From an uncultured Verrucomicrobia subdivision 3 bacterium (GTDB lineage Bacteria; Verrucomicrobiota; Verrucomicrobiia; Limisphaerales; UBA11358), in assembly GCA_903835255.1 (NCBI GenBank), contig CAILMI010000030.1, positions 1 through 64,000 on the forward strand: a DNA stretch of 64,000 bases, in the 5' to 3' direction. The notes under the pieces are model-generated. The model saw only the letters and a list, made by a program, of their open reading frames with translations, did not search any database and was not told where the DNA came from. Shown piece by piece: positions 28,353-39,311 of this stretch. Position 1 is the stretch's first letter, and the number at the start of each line of letters is the position of its first letter. Made by a program: the position numbers and the translations under genes.

Positions 28353-29198
28353 ATGAACTTTTTTTGCAGATTGTTGGCTTGCGCTCTGGCATGTGCGGGA
28401 TTCCACCTAAATGCTCATCCCGATCTTGAGGAGGCTATTGAGGCCACCACAGCCAAACTGATCGAACAAAATTATCCCAATGCTCTTTTGCTGGAGCGGG
28501 CGGATTTATTCCGGCGCCACGGACAATTTAATGAAGCGCTCGCAGACATCGATTTAATAGAACAACGAACGAATGCTTGCGCTGAAGTGATGCTAGAACG
28601 AGCACAAATCCTTTTGGATGCCGGAAAAATAAAAGATGCTAATGCAGTCGTTCAAACATTGTTGCGCAATCATCCAACAATTTGTGACGCCTTCATCATC
28701 CGAGCCCGCTGCGAATCACGCTTGGGGCAGCGCGAGGCGGCTATCCAAGATTTCACCACTGCCATCAACAAAAGTTCGGCTCCGGGACCGGATTTATATC
28801 TCGAACGCGCAAGACAATTAGCCCTTCTTGGCCGCCTCGATGAAGCCGTGCGCGGGTTGGATGAAGTCATCGCACAAGCCAACGATGCCTCGCCGATTGT
28901 CCTGACGGCCATTGAATACGATCGTCAGCGCAAGGCCTTCGACTCCGCCATCCAGCGCGTGAACCGGCTCATCAAACGCTATCCTGTGAAAGAACCTTGG
29001 CTCACATTGCGCGGTGAAATCTGGGCGCAATCCGGACGCAACGGAGAAGCCGAAGCCGATTTCCGACAGGTTTTGAAAGGCATTGAAGCGTATTCCCCGG
29101 AACGCCGTTCTTTGGAGCTGACCCACGCTTTGGCTGCGCGGGTGCAAAATAATCTTGCCCGGATTTCCGCCGCGAGCCCCACTGCTCAGCATCCGTAA
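28353..29198 (+). CDS. exported tetratricopeptide-repeat protein
   Basis: 281 residues. The signal peptide (FFCRLLACALACAGFHLNA) is followed by tandem TPR helices through the whole protein, for example ALLLERADLFRRHGQFNEALADIDLIE, VMLERAQILLDAGKIKDANAV and ESRLGQREAAIQDFTTAI. It probably acts as a protein-protein scaffold in the periplasm. It is convergent with the pseudopilin gene (2-bp gap) and faces away from addA; its role in the phosphoesterase block is inferred from position only. Confidence 0.85.
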   Translation: MNFFCRLLACALACAGFHLNAHPDLEEAIEATTAKLIEQNYPNALLLERADLFRRHGQFNEALADIDLIEQRTNACAEVMLERAQILLDAGKIKDANAVVQTLLRNHPTICDAFIIRARCESRLGQREAAIQDFTTAINKSSAPGPDLYLERARQLALLGRLDEAVRGLDEVIAQANDASPIVLTAIEYDRQRKAFDSAIQRVNRLIKRYPVKEPWLTLRGEIWAQSGRNGEAEADFRQVLKGIEAYSPERRSLELTHALAARVQNNLARISAASPTAQHP

Positions 29199-29200
29199 TT

Positions 29201-30016
29201 TCAACGATGCCGCGCCCAGAGCGCGCTTTCATCGTTGCGCGCCAGATCATAACCAAACTTGCTGTTGCGCATCGTCTCGATATGACCGTCGAAGAAGCCG
29301 GCATTGCAACGGCCGCCATGGCGCGGCACGGAGCGCGCATCGCCCCAAGTGAATCCGACAGGGTCACTGGGTGCGCGGAAGAAGCTTGCCCCGCCGCTGC
29401 TCTGCGGGGGCTGATCCGGCTTCCAATCGTCGGGGGCGAGATTTTTGGAGGGGTTGCTCATCATGCCGGCATCAGCAAAAATCACCGCCGCACTTGGCCG
29501 CGACACGGTATTTTCCCGAACCAGCGGGGGCACGGGCTGACCGGTCAGCGCCAGCACCGCAAATTCGGGATAGTTCATCCCGATACCAAGCGGGTGGCGG
29601 TAGCTCACTGAACCGCCGATGGCAGTAGTAGCCGGCAAATTTAATTGAGGACAGCTGAACACGTTCGCGGCATTCGCAAAACCGCCCTCGCGCAACGCGT
29701 CCTGCCAGAAAAACCCGCCGGCATTCTGCACCACAAACATATCGGCGTCGTAAACCCAATCACTAAAGCCGGGCACCCCGAGTTGCCGCCATAAGACCAT
29801 CACACGCCCATTGTTTTCATCCGCGTACAACGATGTGGCGAGGGAAATCTGCCGGAGATTGTTCACGCAACCGAGGGTGTGAGCCTTGGCCTTGGCCTTG
29901 GCGAGCGCAGGCAGCAACAAAGCCGCAAGCACAGCAATGATGGCAATGACGACCAGCAGTTCAATCAATGTAAAACCGCTGACTGGCCGAGCCTTAGACA
30001 GGGATGTTTTTTTCAT
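29201..30016 (-). CDS. pseudopilin-like protein paired with metallophosphoesterase
   Basis: 271 residues. Prepilin site [26 protein letters not shown] followed by [20 protein letters not shown]; the C-terminus has an exact H-x9-DG ([13 protein letters not shown]). ATG 30016 overlaps the stop of the upstream phosphoesterase gene (30013) by 4 bp. Predicted to be processed by prepilin peptidase and to sit in or on a type II pseudopilus. Last gene of the minus-strand unit. Confidence 0.9.
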   Translation of the reverse strand: MKKTSLSKARPVSGFTLIELLVVIAIIAVLAALLLPALAKAKAKAHTLGCVNNLRQISLATSLYADENNGRVMVLWRQLGVPGFSDWVYDADMFVVQNAGGFFWQDALREGGFANAANVFSCPQLNLPATTAIGGSVSYRHPLGIGMNYPEFAVLALTGQPVPPLVRENTVSRPSAAVIFADAGMMSNPSKNLAPDDWKPDQPPQSSGGASFFRAPSDPVGFTWGDARSVPRHGGRCNAGFFDGHIETMRNSKFGYDLARNDESALWARHR

Positions 30017-33009
30017 TGAACGATTTTAATACGATAATAACGGCTCTTGCTCGCGGGCGCACCGCCGGTCAGGGTGAAATCGTCGATGAAACTCCGAGCG
30101 GAGGCCACGCCGGCAGGGGCGGAGTCCATCTCGTCTTCCAGAGAACGAACGATGTCGGTGAAGCTGCCTGTAAAACCGGAATTATTCCCGCCATCTGAAT
30201 ACTGCACGCGGTAGCGCACGCCACCCACAGAAGCCCAGGTGATGGTCGTGAAGCCGTTAGTCGCGCGGGTTTCGCTGATGATCTTGATGACTGACGCACG
30301 GTTGGTTGGATTCGTATCGGCGATAAATTCTTCAAGATTATTTTTTTGATCGCCGTCTGGATCGGCATTCGGATCATTGACGCCAAATCGCGTTTCCCAG
30401 ACATCTGGCAGGTTGTTGCCATTGGTGTCTGCCGGAGCCACTACGGTGAGATTCATGCTGGCAACCGCGGTGGCCAAAAGGCCGTCATTCGCGCTCCAGG
30501 TGAAACGATCTGCGCCGCGATAACCGTGCACGGGTTGATAGGTGACCGAGCCGGCGCTGGAATTGAAATTCAGAATCAAACCGTGGGTTGGGACGGTGCT
30601 GGTCTGGAAAGCAAGGCTGTCGCTATTGGGGTCGCCGACGGCGAGCAATAGATTCGTGGATGAATCACCAATGATAGTGCGGCTCTGGTTGGTGGAAACC
30701 GGGGGAAGATTTTGAACGTTGAAACGCCAGACTGGGCTGGTCTCCGCATTGCCAAAATCGTCCTGCAACACAACATACCATTCGTAATTATTCGTCGAAG
30801 CGAGACCACGCCAGGCGCAGCTCACCAGATTGCTGGCGGAAACGACGTTGGTGGCGAGCGCCGCGAATCTAACATTCGTGGCGCCGGAGCCATCCATGTT
30901 GTACGGAAAGGTAAACTCGCTATCAGAATCGCTTTCAAATTTATTCAGCCACGGCGAATAGGTGAGCGCGCGGATGACATTGTTGCGCGGCGAAAAAGTG
31001 TAATACCGCATCCAGCCGTTTCCCCCATTCGTGCGGCTCTGGTAGTCCGTCAGAATGGAATAAACCGTGCGACCTTGGTAGGTGTCATTGCGCTGGCCTT
31101 CGCCGCCGATATGGCCACATAGCATCAGAAACAAATTTGAATTCCCCTTGAGCGCTTCATAAATCGCCAATCCCTGCCCACCGAACGAGGCGTTGAAACC
31201 GGTATTCACAATCCAATGACTAGTCACGATGGCTCGGCGGCTCGAGTATGTCTTGAGAAGCGTATCCGCCCACGCCAGCACCGCGGATGAGGGAGTGGTA
31301 TCGTATTCAAAATGAATCCAGATGAAATCCATACCGCCCGCACTAAAAAACTGGAAGCTGTTATTGTTATTTGTTCCGTAATGACCCCCGTAATAATCGT
31401 AGCCGATGAAATGCGAGACGTTAAAAAACTGGTTGAAGAATGTCGTGTCGCCGGAATCACCGGTGCCGATGGGGGACTGGTCATGGTTGCCCACTCCCAT
31501 GCCGTAGGGAATGCCGTTGCTCAACAACGTCTGCACGGGATTTTCCAACCGATACATCGCATTGGTGGCGTTGCGCCACTCGATGTTATTACCGCCGTTC
31601 TGGCCGTTCTGCGTGATGTCGCCGAGATGGGAAACAAATTTGAGATTCAGATGGGTGCGGTTTGCCACGAGCCAGTCGGTCTGCGACTGAAACATCGCGG
31701 GCACGCCGCCGTGAAGGGAACTGGAATAGAATTGCGTGTCCGGTAAAACGGCGATGGAGAAATCCGCGTTTGTATTGCTTGATAGAGGCAGTTGTCGGCC
31801 AAAGAATGTGACGGTGAGATTTCCGGACACGGGATTCGGCACGCTGACTTTCAAAACTGGCGATGCGCCAAGATTCGATGCTTCATTTGTCGGCGCCACG
31901 AGCACCGGCGCGATGGATGGGATGAAAATAAAGGACGCTACCGGATCGGCGCCGCCGCCGGGCGTTTGCAACGGCGGCGGGTTGGCAGGCAGATCGCGCG
32001 ACTGAATCAGCCAGCCGTCGCCATCGCGCTGATAGCTAACAATATTGTCGGAGTTCTGACTGGCCCCGCCTTCGGGCGAGAGAATGAGCACACCGCTGTC
32101 GGGATTCTGGCCAGGAATTGTTAAACGCCAAAGACCTTCGCTCACATTTACGATGTTGAAACGCGGCGTCGTGCCGCTGAACATGAGAAGAGTGCCATTG
32201 CCCTGGAATTTTCCGGAAACAACCGCGTTATTTGTCTTGGGTACAAACACAAATGCGACGGGGTCCTGCTCGGAGCCTGTCCCGTCCGTTCCATTGTCCT
32301 TCACCCAGACCGTCCAGGTGCCGTTGGTGATATTCGCCTGCGAGGTTGCGTAGTTGTCCTCATTTTTGCCATGGCTGACGAGCAGCACGCCATCGATGCG
32401 AGAGTCCACGCTGAAGTTAGTAAGATTAACGATGAATTTTCCGCCACCGAGTTCAATAAAGTTTGTTCCCGGCATCAAGCCTGCCGAACCCGTAAAAAGA
32501 TCATTCACACCGCCGTTCGTGGCGCCCGAATTACGGGCCAGACCGCCAAGCCAGTTGGTGTAGGGAAAAAATGCCGCCGCGATATTGATATTGTATTCCG
32601 CGCCAGTGGGAGAATTGAAAATCGAGACATAGTAGCCGCCCGCACTGCCCCCGGTTCGCGTGGAGTCAATGGTGCTAGTGCAAAAGTTGGTGCCGGGATA
32701 GGCCGCCTCGCCATTGTCGCGCCCGTTTTCTGAGACGCTGGAAATCACGACTCCGGTAGAAGCGTCATCCGCATAGTCCTCGCCGATCTGAAGATTGAAA
32801 TCTCCGCGATTGGAATCGCCCCGGATTTTCATGCCGCCGATAGTGACCGTTGGGGTCATCTCAACGGAATCAACAGTATTATTTGTATCGACCTGCGTGA
32901 CTGAGATATTAGCGGCGGCGATATGGTGTTGCGCCAGCAAGCGCGACGGGGCCAGTAAGCCCACACACAATAAAAAAACGCCTAAAAATATTCCGTAATT
33001 TTTGTTCAA
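30013..33009 (-). CDS. large secreted calcineurin-like metallophosphoesterase
   Basis: 998 residues with a signal peptide ([20 protein letters not shown]). Residues about 30-370 form a domain shared with the 33935-38035 protein. The calcineurin-like metal-binding core follows: [39 protein letters not shown] and LMLCGHIGG. Then come an Ig-like linker, a cadherin-like stretch ([13 protein letters not shown] ... [15 protein letters not shown]) and a Ca-binding-type [16 protein letters not shown] / [13 protein letters not shown] segment, ending in a short beta domain (YRIKIVQ). Probably hydrolyses extracellular phosphate esters. Overlaps its pseudopilin by 4 bp. Confidence 0.9.
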   Translation of the reverse strand: MNKNYGIFLGVFLLCVGLLAPSRLLAQHHIAAANISVTQVDTNNTVDSVEMTPTVTIGGMKIRGDSNRGDFNLQIGEDYADDASTGVVISSVSENGRDNGEAAYPGTNFCTSTIDSTRTGGSAGGYYVSIFNSPTGAEYNINIAAAFFPYTNWLGGLARNSGATNGGVNDLFTGSAGLMPGTNFIELGGGKFIVNLTNFSVDSRIDGVLLVSHGKNEDNYATSQANITNGTWTVWVKDNGTDGTGSEQDPVAFVFVPKTNNAVVSGKFQGNGTLLMFSGTTPRFNIVNVSEGLWRLTIPGQNPDSGVLILSPEGGASQNSDNIVSYQRDGDGWLIQSRDLPANPPPLQTPGGGADPVASFIFIPSIAPVLVAPTNEASNLGASPVLKVSVPNPVSGNLTVTFFGRQLPLSSNTNADFSIAVLPDTQFYSSSLHGGVPAMFQSQTDWLVANRTHLNLKFVSHLGDITQNGQNGGNNIEWRNATNAMYRLENPVQTLLSNGIPYGMGVGNHDQSPIGTGDSGDTTFFNQFFNVSHFIGYDYYGGHYGTNNNNSFQFFSAGGMDFIWIHFEYDTTPSSAVLAWADTLLKTYSSRRAIVTSHWIVNTGFNASFGGQGLAIYEALKGNSNLFLMLCGHIGGEGQRNDTYQGRTVYSILTDYQSRTNGGNGWMRYYTFSPRNNVIRALTYSPWLNKFESDSDSEFTFPYNMDGSGATNVRFAALATNVVSASNLVSCAWRGLASTNNYEWYVVLQDDFGNAETSPVWRFNVQNLPPVSTNQSRTIIGDSSTNLLLAVGDPNSDSLAFQTSTVPTHGLILNFNSSAGSVTYQPVHGYRGADRFTWSANDGLLATAVASMNLTVVAPADTNGNNLPDVWETRFGVNDPNADPDGDQKNNLEEFIADTNPTNRASVIKIISETRATNGFTTITWASVGGVRYRVQYSDGGNNSGFTGSFTDIVRSLEDEMDSAPAGVASARSFIDDFTLTGGAPASKSRYYRIKIVQ

Positions 33010-33084
33010 GAGCCTGAAATGAAATAGCCGTGGCTGGTTGATGACTCGGCCAGCCAGGGCAAGATTCGATAAAACTAAACCGCA

Positions 33085-33879
33085 TCACGGTCCCGGCTCA
33101 GTATTATTGCTGTCCTGGCTAAAGTTGATGACTTTCAGATAATCCTTCCGCTTGACCCACTGCGCGTGACCGTCGCAGAAATTCATGATCGTTCCGTCTG
33201 CGCCATGATTGTCCTGAGCGTCAGGCCAGTTATTATGCGTGCTGCCGAGGCCTTCGCTGCCGGTATCGTCGGCATCCAACATCAGCATCACATCACAGGG
33301 GCTGACATGCTGGCCCAACGCACCGCTGTACTTGGTGATGGTTTTTGCACCGATGCTTTTTTCCGTTTTCTTGACCGAGGTGGAGACGCCCCCAATCAGA
33401 GATGTGAAAGTTCCGAAAATTTCATAGCTCGTCCCATTGGCAGTCTTGCTCACGGCATTGTCCTTGAGGTCAATCACGTATGAAATCGTGGTGAATGGGA
33501 TGTTCGCGGTGTCGGGTCGCACCACGTTGAAAGTCGAGGCGCAGGTATAGGACTTCAACATCTTGTTGTATTCATACATCCAATTGTAGTCGTCATCCGA
33601 ACCGCTGCGGTCGGAGTAAGCCGTTGAAGCAAAACTGGCATAGCTGCCAATCGGCACGGTTGCTCCCGTAAGGTTGCCGTTGAAATCTTGGGCATACATC
33701 ATGCTCGCCAGCCCCTGCTGGCGCAGACCGCTGGTGCAACTCACGCGCCGCGCGCGCTCCTTCGCCTTAGCGAGTGCGGGCAGCATCATCGCCGCTAGAA
33801 TAGCAATAATGGCGATGACCACTAAAAGCTCAATGAGCGTAAAGCCCCGGTTTGAATTGAGAGATTCAGATTTTTCCAT
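33085..33879 (-). CDS. pseudopilin-like protein paired with giant secreted protein
   Basis: 264 residues. [59 protein letters not shown] is the prepilin N-terminus and first helix; the tail has an H-x10-DG variant ([19 protein letters not shown]). It follows the giant protein gene by 55 bp on the same strand and precedes the metallophosphoesterase gene by 75 bp, so all may be one transcript. Confidence 0.9.
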   Translation of the reverse strand: MEKSESLNSNRGFTLIELLVVIAIIAILAAMMLPALAKAKERARRVSCTSGLRQQGLASMMYAQDFNGNLTGATVPIGSYASFASTAYSDRSGSDDDYNWMYEYNKMLKSYTCASTFNVVRPDTANIPFTTISYVIDLKDNAVSKTANGTSYEIFGTFTSLIGGVSTSVKKTEKSIGAKTITKYSGALGQHVSPCDVMLMLDADDTGSEGLGSTHNNWPDAQDNHGADGTIMNFCDGHAQWVKRKDYLKVINFSQDSNNTEPGP

Positions 33880-33934
33880 TTTAAAATAAATTTGTCGGCA
33901 GGCGCGGAGACGATTTCCGCGCCTGCCGTATTTT

Positions 33935-36900
33935 TTACTGGAAAACCACGCGGTAGAAGGCAGCGCTGCTCAGCGGCCCATTGTCGTTGAAGCTGCCATT
34001 GCCACCGCCGTCCGTCGTAGCCGGCCCCAGATCCGTCCATACACCGTCCAGGCTAGAGGCCCGGAAGATGTGGTAGCTGAAGCCAGCAGTGCCGGTGAAC
34101 TGGACCTGAATCTGGGACGGGCTGATAATCAGCGGCTTGATTACTGCCGGAATCGCGATAGCGCCCACCGTGAAAAACACCCGCAGACGGGGGCGTTCCT
34201 GTTCCGGCGTGTAACCTGGAACCACGCTGCTCCATTTTGAAGAGCGAAAGCCCCAGCCGTCTGTGCCACCGGTCCAAGGCACAACCGCCCAACCATAATT
34301 CGGGCGGGTGCCGTTAGCCCAAATCTGGAGATCGTCGGTCACTTCAAACGTGTTGATCGTGCCTTGCACCAGCGGCTGCAAACCACTGTTCCCCGCCGCA
34401 AACGAGGGAGTAATTGCTGCGATAACACCATCGGGCTGAATGCCGTTAGTGCCATACGTATTCCAAGTCACGGTGTCTGCCGACCAGGACTGGAGCATCT
34501 GATAAAAACGACCGCCGTGGCCCATGCAACTATTACCTACGCTCGGCAATTCGAGTACGGCCGCTTCAATCCTGGAACCTGGAGGAATCTGGTTCGTTCC
34601 GCCGCCAATGATCAGATCAAAGCGCAGCAGCGTTTCCGTGGTATTCGTATTGGCAGCATCGTGATAGTCGCTGAATGAGGTCGCGTCGGCGACGTAGTTC
34701 ACATCGGGAGTGGCCTGGCGCAAGTTGGTGTCCACCGTATTGGTATATCCAATGACACCCTGACGGAAGCTAGCCGCAGAGAATCCTTGATCCAGCCAGA
34801 GGACGCGCAGGCGAGGCCGCAGTGAAATATCCGTGGCTTCCGAGGGGCTGAAACCCGTGCCGTCCGTCATCAATGTCCAGCCTTTGAAAACCCAGCCGAA
34901 GTTGTTCGTGCCGTTCACCCACGTCTGCACGTCGGGCGTGACGCCGACGGTGACGATACCGGTGCCGGTTGCGCCGCTGCCGTCTTCCACTCCGAGCTGC
35001 GAGTCATAAACCGAGCTGGATTCGACATTGTCTTGTGCCACACCCTCACCGAGGGAATACCACGTATCATTAGTCGCATCCCACGGAACCAGCATCCGGT
35101 AGAGTTTGCCGCCATCTCCCGTGTTATTCACGTTTACGAACAGGTCTGCAGAAACCACCACCGCATTGCTGGGAATCTGCCAGAAATTTGTGCCGGTGAA
35201 ATTATCGAAGCGGAGCAGCACTTGCGATTCGTTAGGCGTGCCGCCATCCGGCCAGTCAATCAAGAGGCCTTCAGTCAGGTTGCGACCAGCGGGCCAGGGC
35301 GTGGTGGGAGCCACCTGCGACAGGGCAATGTCCGCCTCGCCGGTGTAAGGGCCGTAGCCGTAATCCGCGCCTTCTTGGAACTGCATCAGCCGGAGCGTGC
35401 CGACGCGGATGGATTTGCCGGCCATCACCGTCACACCCAGGCCGTCATTCAACTCGACCTTCACATAGCGCGTCGCCCGGGACGGGCTGTTCGTCGTGGT
35501 GGTGAAAGTCGTCGCCTGAATCAACCGTTCCACGGCAAGGCGCGTCGAATTTGTGTTGAGCGAGATGACCAGCGGCGTTCCGTTCGTGCCGCCAGTGTAG
35601 CTGCCGATGACAATCCCTTCGTAGGTGACATCAGAACCGCTGATGCCGATTTGTTGGGTTCCGAAACCGTCGTTGCGGATGGCGAGAGTATCTGCCGACA
35701 TGCCATTGGTAATAATGAGAAAAGATACGGAACCATTGTTGAAATTCAAAACATCCGCGTCTGCGACGCTAGCGCGTCCATCAATGCCAATCGGGGGCAT
35801 GCCCAGGCCATAGATGCAATCGCCGGACGGCAGGAAGAGCGACGTTTCATTATCAAGTCGGACAGCGGCGATGAATTTATTTCCGTTAAAAGCACTGTAA
35901 TATGAATCCGTTGAAGAGATGCTGTTTGAGATTGTAAACGAGACGGAACCGTTCACCAAAAGATCATCAACGGCCGTAACTGTGACCACCTGCGTGACAT
36001 TCCAGTTCAGCGGCGTGAACGTCAAATTGGTTGGCGAAACGGTAGCGATATTCGTGCTCATCGAACTTACACTGATGACCACGTTGCTATCCGGCTGGGT
36101 GGACAAAACTACAGAAAAGTTGGTGATGCCCCCTTCAATCACCGGCAGGGGATCAGTATAGCTCCAGAGAATATTGGGCTTATCCAAGTCGACATTAACC
36201 AATGTGACATCCGCTGGATTAATGCCATTGAAATTGGAATCCGAGCTGACGGCGGCGCCGGTGATCACATGATATATTTTGTTACCATCCACCCGAGGAT
36301 CATCCACCCCGGTCACTGTGACCACCTGCGGAATGTTCCAGTTGCTGGCGGTGAAGGTCAAATTCGACGTGTCCAGCACCCCCTCCGCGACCGTGTCCGA
36401 GGAAAGTCCAATGGTCACATCCGCCGAGGGCGCGCGGTTGAGAAACACAGAGAACTGGGCCGTGCTTCCAGATTCCGTCGTGGTTAATCCATTCGTGGGA
36501 GTGACGGTGATGCCGTAGTTCTCATCATCCACGTTAATGACGGAAATATTGCCCGGTTTCAATCCATTGTAACGCAAGTCGGCGCTGGCAATTGTGTCGA
36601 GGATGATTGTGTAGGCCTGGTTTCCATCCGCCACCGCGTCGTCCACACCGGTGATGGTGACGGGCTGGGGAATATTCCAGTTCGTGGCATTGAACGTGAG
36701 CGAGTTGGTGGAGATGATTCCTTCGGCCAGATTGCTGGAGGACAAATTGATTACCACATCATTCGTCGGCGCAAGATCTAATTGCACATTGAATGTGGCT
36801 GTCAACCCGAACTCGGAAGTGACGAGTGTGTTTGTCGGCGAAACGGTGACGCCCGGCGTCGCAGCCGGAATATAAACAAACGAGCAAACAGGCTCATTCG

Positions 36901-38035
36901 TGCAGGCTTCCAAAAACGGATCCGTTGTACTCGTTCCCACATCGCGATGCTCAATCATCCAACTGTTTCCGTCTTTTTCGTAGCTTACTGTGTTGTCAAA
37001 ATTGAAGGTTTTGCCGCCTTCAGAGGATACGACCAGCACGCCTTGATCCGGAGAGGCTCCGGGAATTGTTAGGCGATAGCGGCCGACTGCCGTGTTCGAC
37101 ACGCTGAATCCAGGAGTCCTGCCGTTATAAATCATGACCACCGCATTTGTGCCCGTCGCATCGAGGCCGAATTTGCCCGATACCAGATTCGTTTCGGAAT
37201 TGGGGACAAACACAAACGCGTAGGGATCTTGTTCCGTAGAAGTGTTATTGGCGTTGTTATCTTTGACGTAGATTGTCCATGTGCCGTCGCTGTTGGTTAC
37301 GGCGGAGGCATAGTTGCCTTCATTTTTGGCGTGATTGACAAGCATGACACCAGGGTTCGTGCTCGAATCGTAGCCCTTGTTAAAGAGGCTCACGCGGAAC
37401 TGGCCGTTTGACTCCCTCTTCATATTGTAATTGCTGGCGTTTGTCTCCGTGCTTTTGGCTAGAATCATGCCCGGCGATGCCGTGTAGATCGTGTTCGAAC
37501 CCCCATTCACCGCATTCGTATTGCGCAGCCAGCCGCACAGCCAGTCGTTCGTGCGAAAATAGGCGGCTGAACAATTGATGTTCATTTCTCCCGAATTATT
37601 ATTATTGATCTGTTGTATCACGCACCAAAGCCCCCCGTTGGTAGACCCGTCAAAAGCCGGCGCGGCATATTGCTTTGCACCGTCCGCCAGTTCGCCGTTA
37701 TCCACCCCGTTCTGGCTGATAGACACCAGCATGACCCCTTCAATGGAGTCAAACGCAGGCGTTTCGCCAATTTGCACATTGTAATCGCCGCGGTTGGAAC
37801 CCGCGCGGACGCGCATATCGTTGATCGACAGCGGTGCGGTCACGACCACCGAATCAATCGTGTTGCCGGTGTCTTTCTGGAGCACCTCGAAATTCGCGGC
37901 GGAAATGTTGTGCGGCGGCGGTTTGGCGAAGATGTCCGTGGCCTGCAGCGCAACGGCTGCCGTGAGAGCCAGCGTCGCTCCGGTGAAAATTCGCCCGGCG
38001 CAAAAAGCAAAGCGTTTTGGAGAAGAGTTCTTCAT
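33935..38035 (-). CDS. giant secreted Calx-beta/DNRLRE-type repeat protein
   Basis: About 1366 residues from ATG 38035 (38056 is an in-frame alternative) with a signal peptide ([21 protein letters not shown]). Residues about 45-400 are homologous to the N-terminal domain of the 30013-33009 protein. Four Calx-beta-like units follow, each with a VTPTNxLxxTExG start and a [20 protein letters not shown] end. The C-terminal third has two DNRLRE-type units ([14 protein letters not shown] ... [30 protein letters not shown]) and a short tail beta domain. No catalytic motif is visible; it looks like an adhesin or substrate-binding surface protein. Followed by its own pseudopilin gene. Confidence 0.82.
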   Translation of the reverse strand: MKNSSPKRFAFCAGRIFTGATLALTAAVALQATDIFAKPPPHNISAANFEVLQKDTGNTIDSVVVTAPLSINDMRVRAGSNRGDYNVQIGETPAFDSIEGVMLVSISQNGVDNGELADGAKQYAAPAFDGSTNGGLWCVIQQINNNNSGEMNINCSAAYFRTNDWLCGWLRNTNAVNGGSNTIYTASPGMILAKSTETNASNYNMKRESNGQFRVSLFNKGYDSSTNPGVMLVNHAKNEGNYASAVTNSDGTWTIYVKDNNANNTSTEQDPYAFVFVPNSETNLVSGKFGLDATGTNAVVMIYNGRTPGFSVSNTAVGRYRLTIPGASPDQGVLVVSSEGGKTFNFDNTVSYEKDGNSWMIEHRDVGTSTTDPFLEACTNEPVCSFVYIPAATPGVTVSPTNTLVTSEFGLTATFNVQLDLAPTNDVVINLSSSNLAEGIISTNSLTFNATNWNIPQPVTITGVDDAVADGNQAYTIILDTIASADLRYNGLKPGNISVINVDDENYGITVTPTNGLTTTESGSTAQFSVFLNRAPSADVTIGLSSDTVAEGVLDTSNLTFTASNWNIPQVVTVTGVDDPRVDGNKIYHVITGAAVSSDSNFNGINPADVTLVNVDLDKPNILWSYTDPLPVIEGGITNFSVVLSTQPDSNVVISVSSMSTNIATVSPTNLTFTPLNWNVTQVVTVTAVDDLLVNGSVSFTISNSISSTDSYYSAFNGNKFIAAVRLDNETSLFLPSGDCIYGLGMPPIGIDGRASVADADVLNFNNGSVSFLIITNGMSADTLAIRNDGFGTQQIGISGSDVTYEGIVIGSYTGGTNGTPLVISLNTNSTRLAVERLIQATTFTTTTNSPSRATRYVKVELNDGLGVTVMAGKSIRVGTLRLMQFQEGADYGYGPYTGEADIALSQVAPTTPWPAGRNLTEGLLIDWPDGGTPNESQVLLRFDNFTGTNFWQIPSNAVVVSADLFVNVNNTGDGGKLYRMLVPWDATNDTWYSLGEGVAQDNVESSSVYDSQLGVEDGSGATGTGIVTVGVTPDVQTWVNGTNNFGWVFKGWTLMTDGTGFSPSEATDISLRPRLRVLWLDQGFSAASFRQGVIGYTNTVDTNLRQATPDVNYVADATSFSDYHDAANTNTTETLLRFDLIIGGGTNQIPPGSRIEAAVLELPSVGNSCMGHGGRFYQMLQSWSADTVTWNTYGTNGIQPDGVIAAITPSFAAGNSGLQPLVQGTINTFEVTDDLQIWANGTRPNYGWAVVPWTGGTDGWGFRSSKWSSVVPGYTPEQERPRLRVFFTVGAIAIPAVIKPLIISPSQIQVQFTGTAGFSYHIFRASSLDGVWTDLGPATTDGGGNGSFNDNGPLSSAAFYRVVFQ

Positions 38036-38179
38036 AATCTCGAATTGAGGTTGCATATTTTTAGTTGGGTTACTTACCGGATATTAAATCAGTTGCGCCG
38101 CGACCCCTATTCCTGGCTCGCGCCAGCGTCCTTTTTAACCCGAAAACCAAAAATACCAACCGACAATCAGGTTTCAATT

Positions 38180-38194
38180 TGACACAAAATGTCA
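38180..38194. promoter_or_regulatory. inverted repeat TGACA-N5-TGTCA, candidate operator
   Basis: TGACACAAAATGTCA, 145 bp upstream of the giant protein gene. Related TGACA-type sequences occur upstream of three other units in the block (46603, 47727, 53093). The gap 38036-38489 has no gene; it should contain this unit's promoter and the end of the upstream unit. Confidence 0.4.
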
Positions 38195-38489
38195 CAATCA
38201 AGTTGCAAACGTGTGACGACACCCGCAGGGCATTGAACCGTAACATCACCGACACATCCTTGTCTAAATCGCCATGTGAAAAGCCTATGAAGAATTCTAG
38301 CCGCCACCCGCCTAAGCCGGCGGTTGCGGGAATGCAATGGCGGTGGGGACGCCCGTCAGAGTTCTTAACGGAGTCAATATTTAGTCTTTAGACTTCTAAA
38401 AACTCTATCGACCTCTCACTCAAACCAAAGTAGAGAACAAAGCACTCACTGCACACGTCATCCATTATTTGAACCAAGGCATTTCGGTA

Positions 38490-39305
38490 TCAAAGCTGTT
38501 TTGATTGCAGGAATTTCGCGAGGCCAACCAAATCATCCGTGCCGATGATATCCACGCCCGCGGATTGCAATTCGCGCCAGCCGGCGAGCGTGTCGGGAAT
38601 GGCCCAGAAGCGCAGGCGGCGGTGCTGCTGGTGAACACGGTCGACTAATTGGCGAAGCTTGATTTTTTCGTCATCGGGAAATGCGCCGCGGCCGCGCCAC
38701 TTGAAATGTTGCATCCAGTTTTCGCTGATGAGCGGTATGAGCTGCGGCGTGAGATTAATTTTCATATCAATAAGGCGCCCATCCATTGCTGCGTAGCGCA
38801 ACGGCTCCGCCGCCACTATTTCCAGGGAACGATTTCCGGAAAGAATAATAGTCAACGCGTTGGTCTCGGCTTTGGATTCAGTGAACGAAGTAAGAATGTT
38901 CGTGTAGCCGAGCAACACTTGCCGCAGCGCAACGTATGTAGCTTCCGCCTCCGACTTCACATCAATCATTAAAGTGAATGACGCGGCATTGGTGAAAACG
39001 TGGCCGCCGTTTTGCCGGACACGTTCGCGCAGCGGGTCGAGATACAACGCCTGCAGCGTGCGTTCAACTTTTGCGTCCGCACGGTTGTGCGCCACGAGCA
39101 ATTGACCGTCCACGAGCCAGATGTCCGCTTCCACGCTGTCAAACCCTTGTGCCAGCGCATCCCACAGCGGATGCGGATGCTCGTAGTCATTGTGCGCGTG
39201 AGCCGACAGCAATACATCCCCTGCCAAAACCTTCGCGGCAATCGCCATCCCCAGCGTGATAATCGCGGTGACGGCGGATTGGCGGATGCACGTCAATAAT
39301 TTCAT
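38490..39305 (-). CDS. secreted GDPD/PI-PLC-like phosphodiesterase
   Basis: 271 residues with a signal peptide (AVTAIITLGMAIAAKVLAG). The mature N-terminus SAHAHNDYEHPHPLWDAL, then DSVEADIWLVDGQLLVAH, FTLMIDVKSEAEATY and TIILSGNRS match the PI-PLC/GDPD-like family with the AHNDYEH motif. Catalytic His and Glu/Asp residues in HNDYEH, EADIW and AHNR are present. Likely cleaves glycerophosphodiesters or related compounds outside the cell. It starts 7 bp after the YncE/phosphoesterase gene; a decayed paralog lies at 50885-51325. Confidence 0.85.
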   Translation of the reverse strand: MKLLTCIRQSAVTAIITLGMAIAAKVLAGDVLLSAHAHNDYEHPHPLWDALAQGFDSVEADIWLVDGQLLVAHNRADAKVERTLQALYLDPLRERVRQNGGHVFTNAASFTLMIDVKSEAEATYVALRQVLLGYTNILTSFTESKAETNALTIILSGNRSLEIVAAEPLRYAAMDGRLIDMKINLTPQLIPLISENWMQHFKWRGRGAFPDDEKIKLRQLVDRVHQQHRRLRFWAIPDTLAGWRELQSAGVDIIGTDDLVGLAKFLQSKQL

Positions 39306-39311
39306 GGGCGC

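Noticed and set aside
33935-38035. CRISPR-like periodicity in the giant gene
   Set aside because: The repeats are protein-level Calx-beta-like units with diverged DNA; there are no constant repeats with unique spacers and no cas genes.
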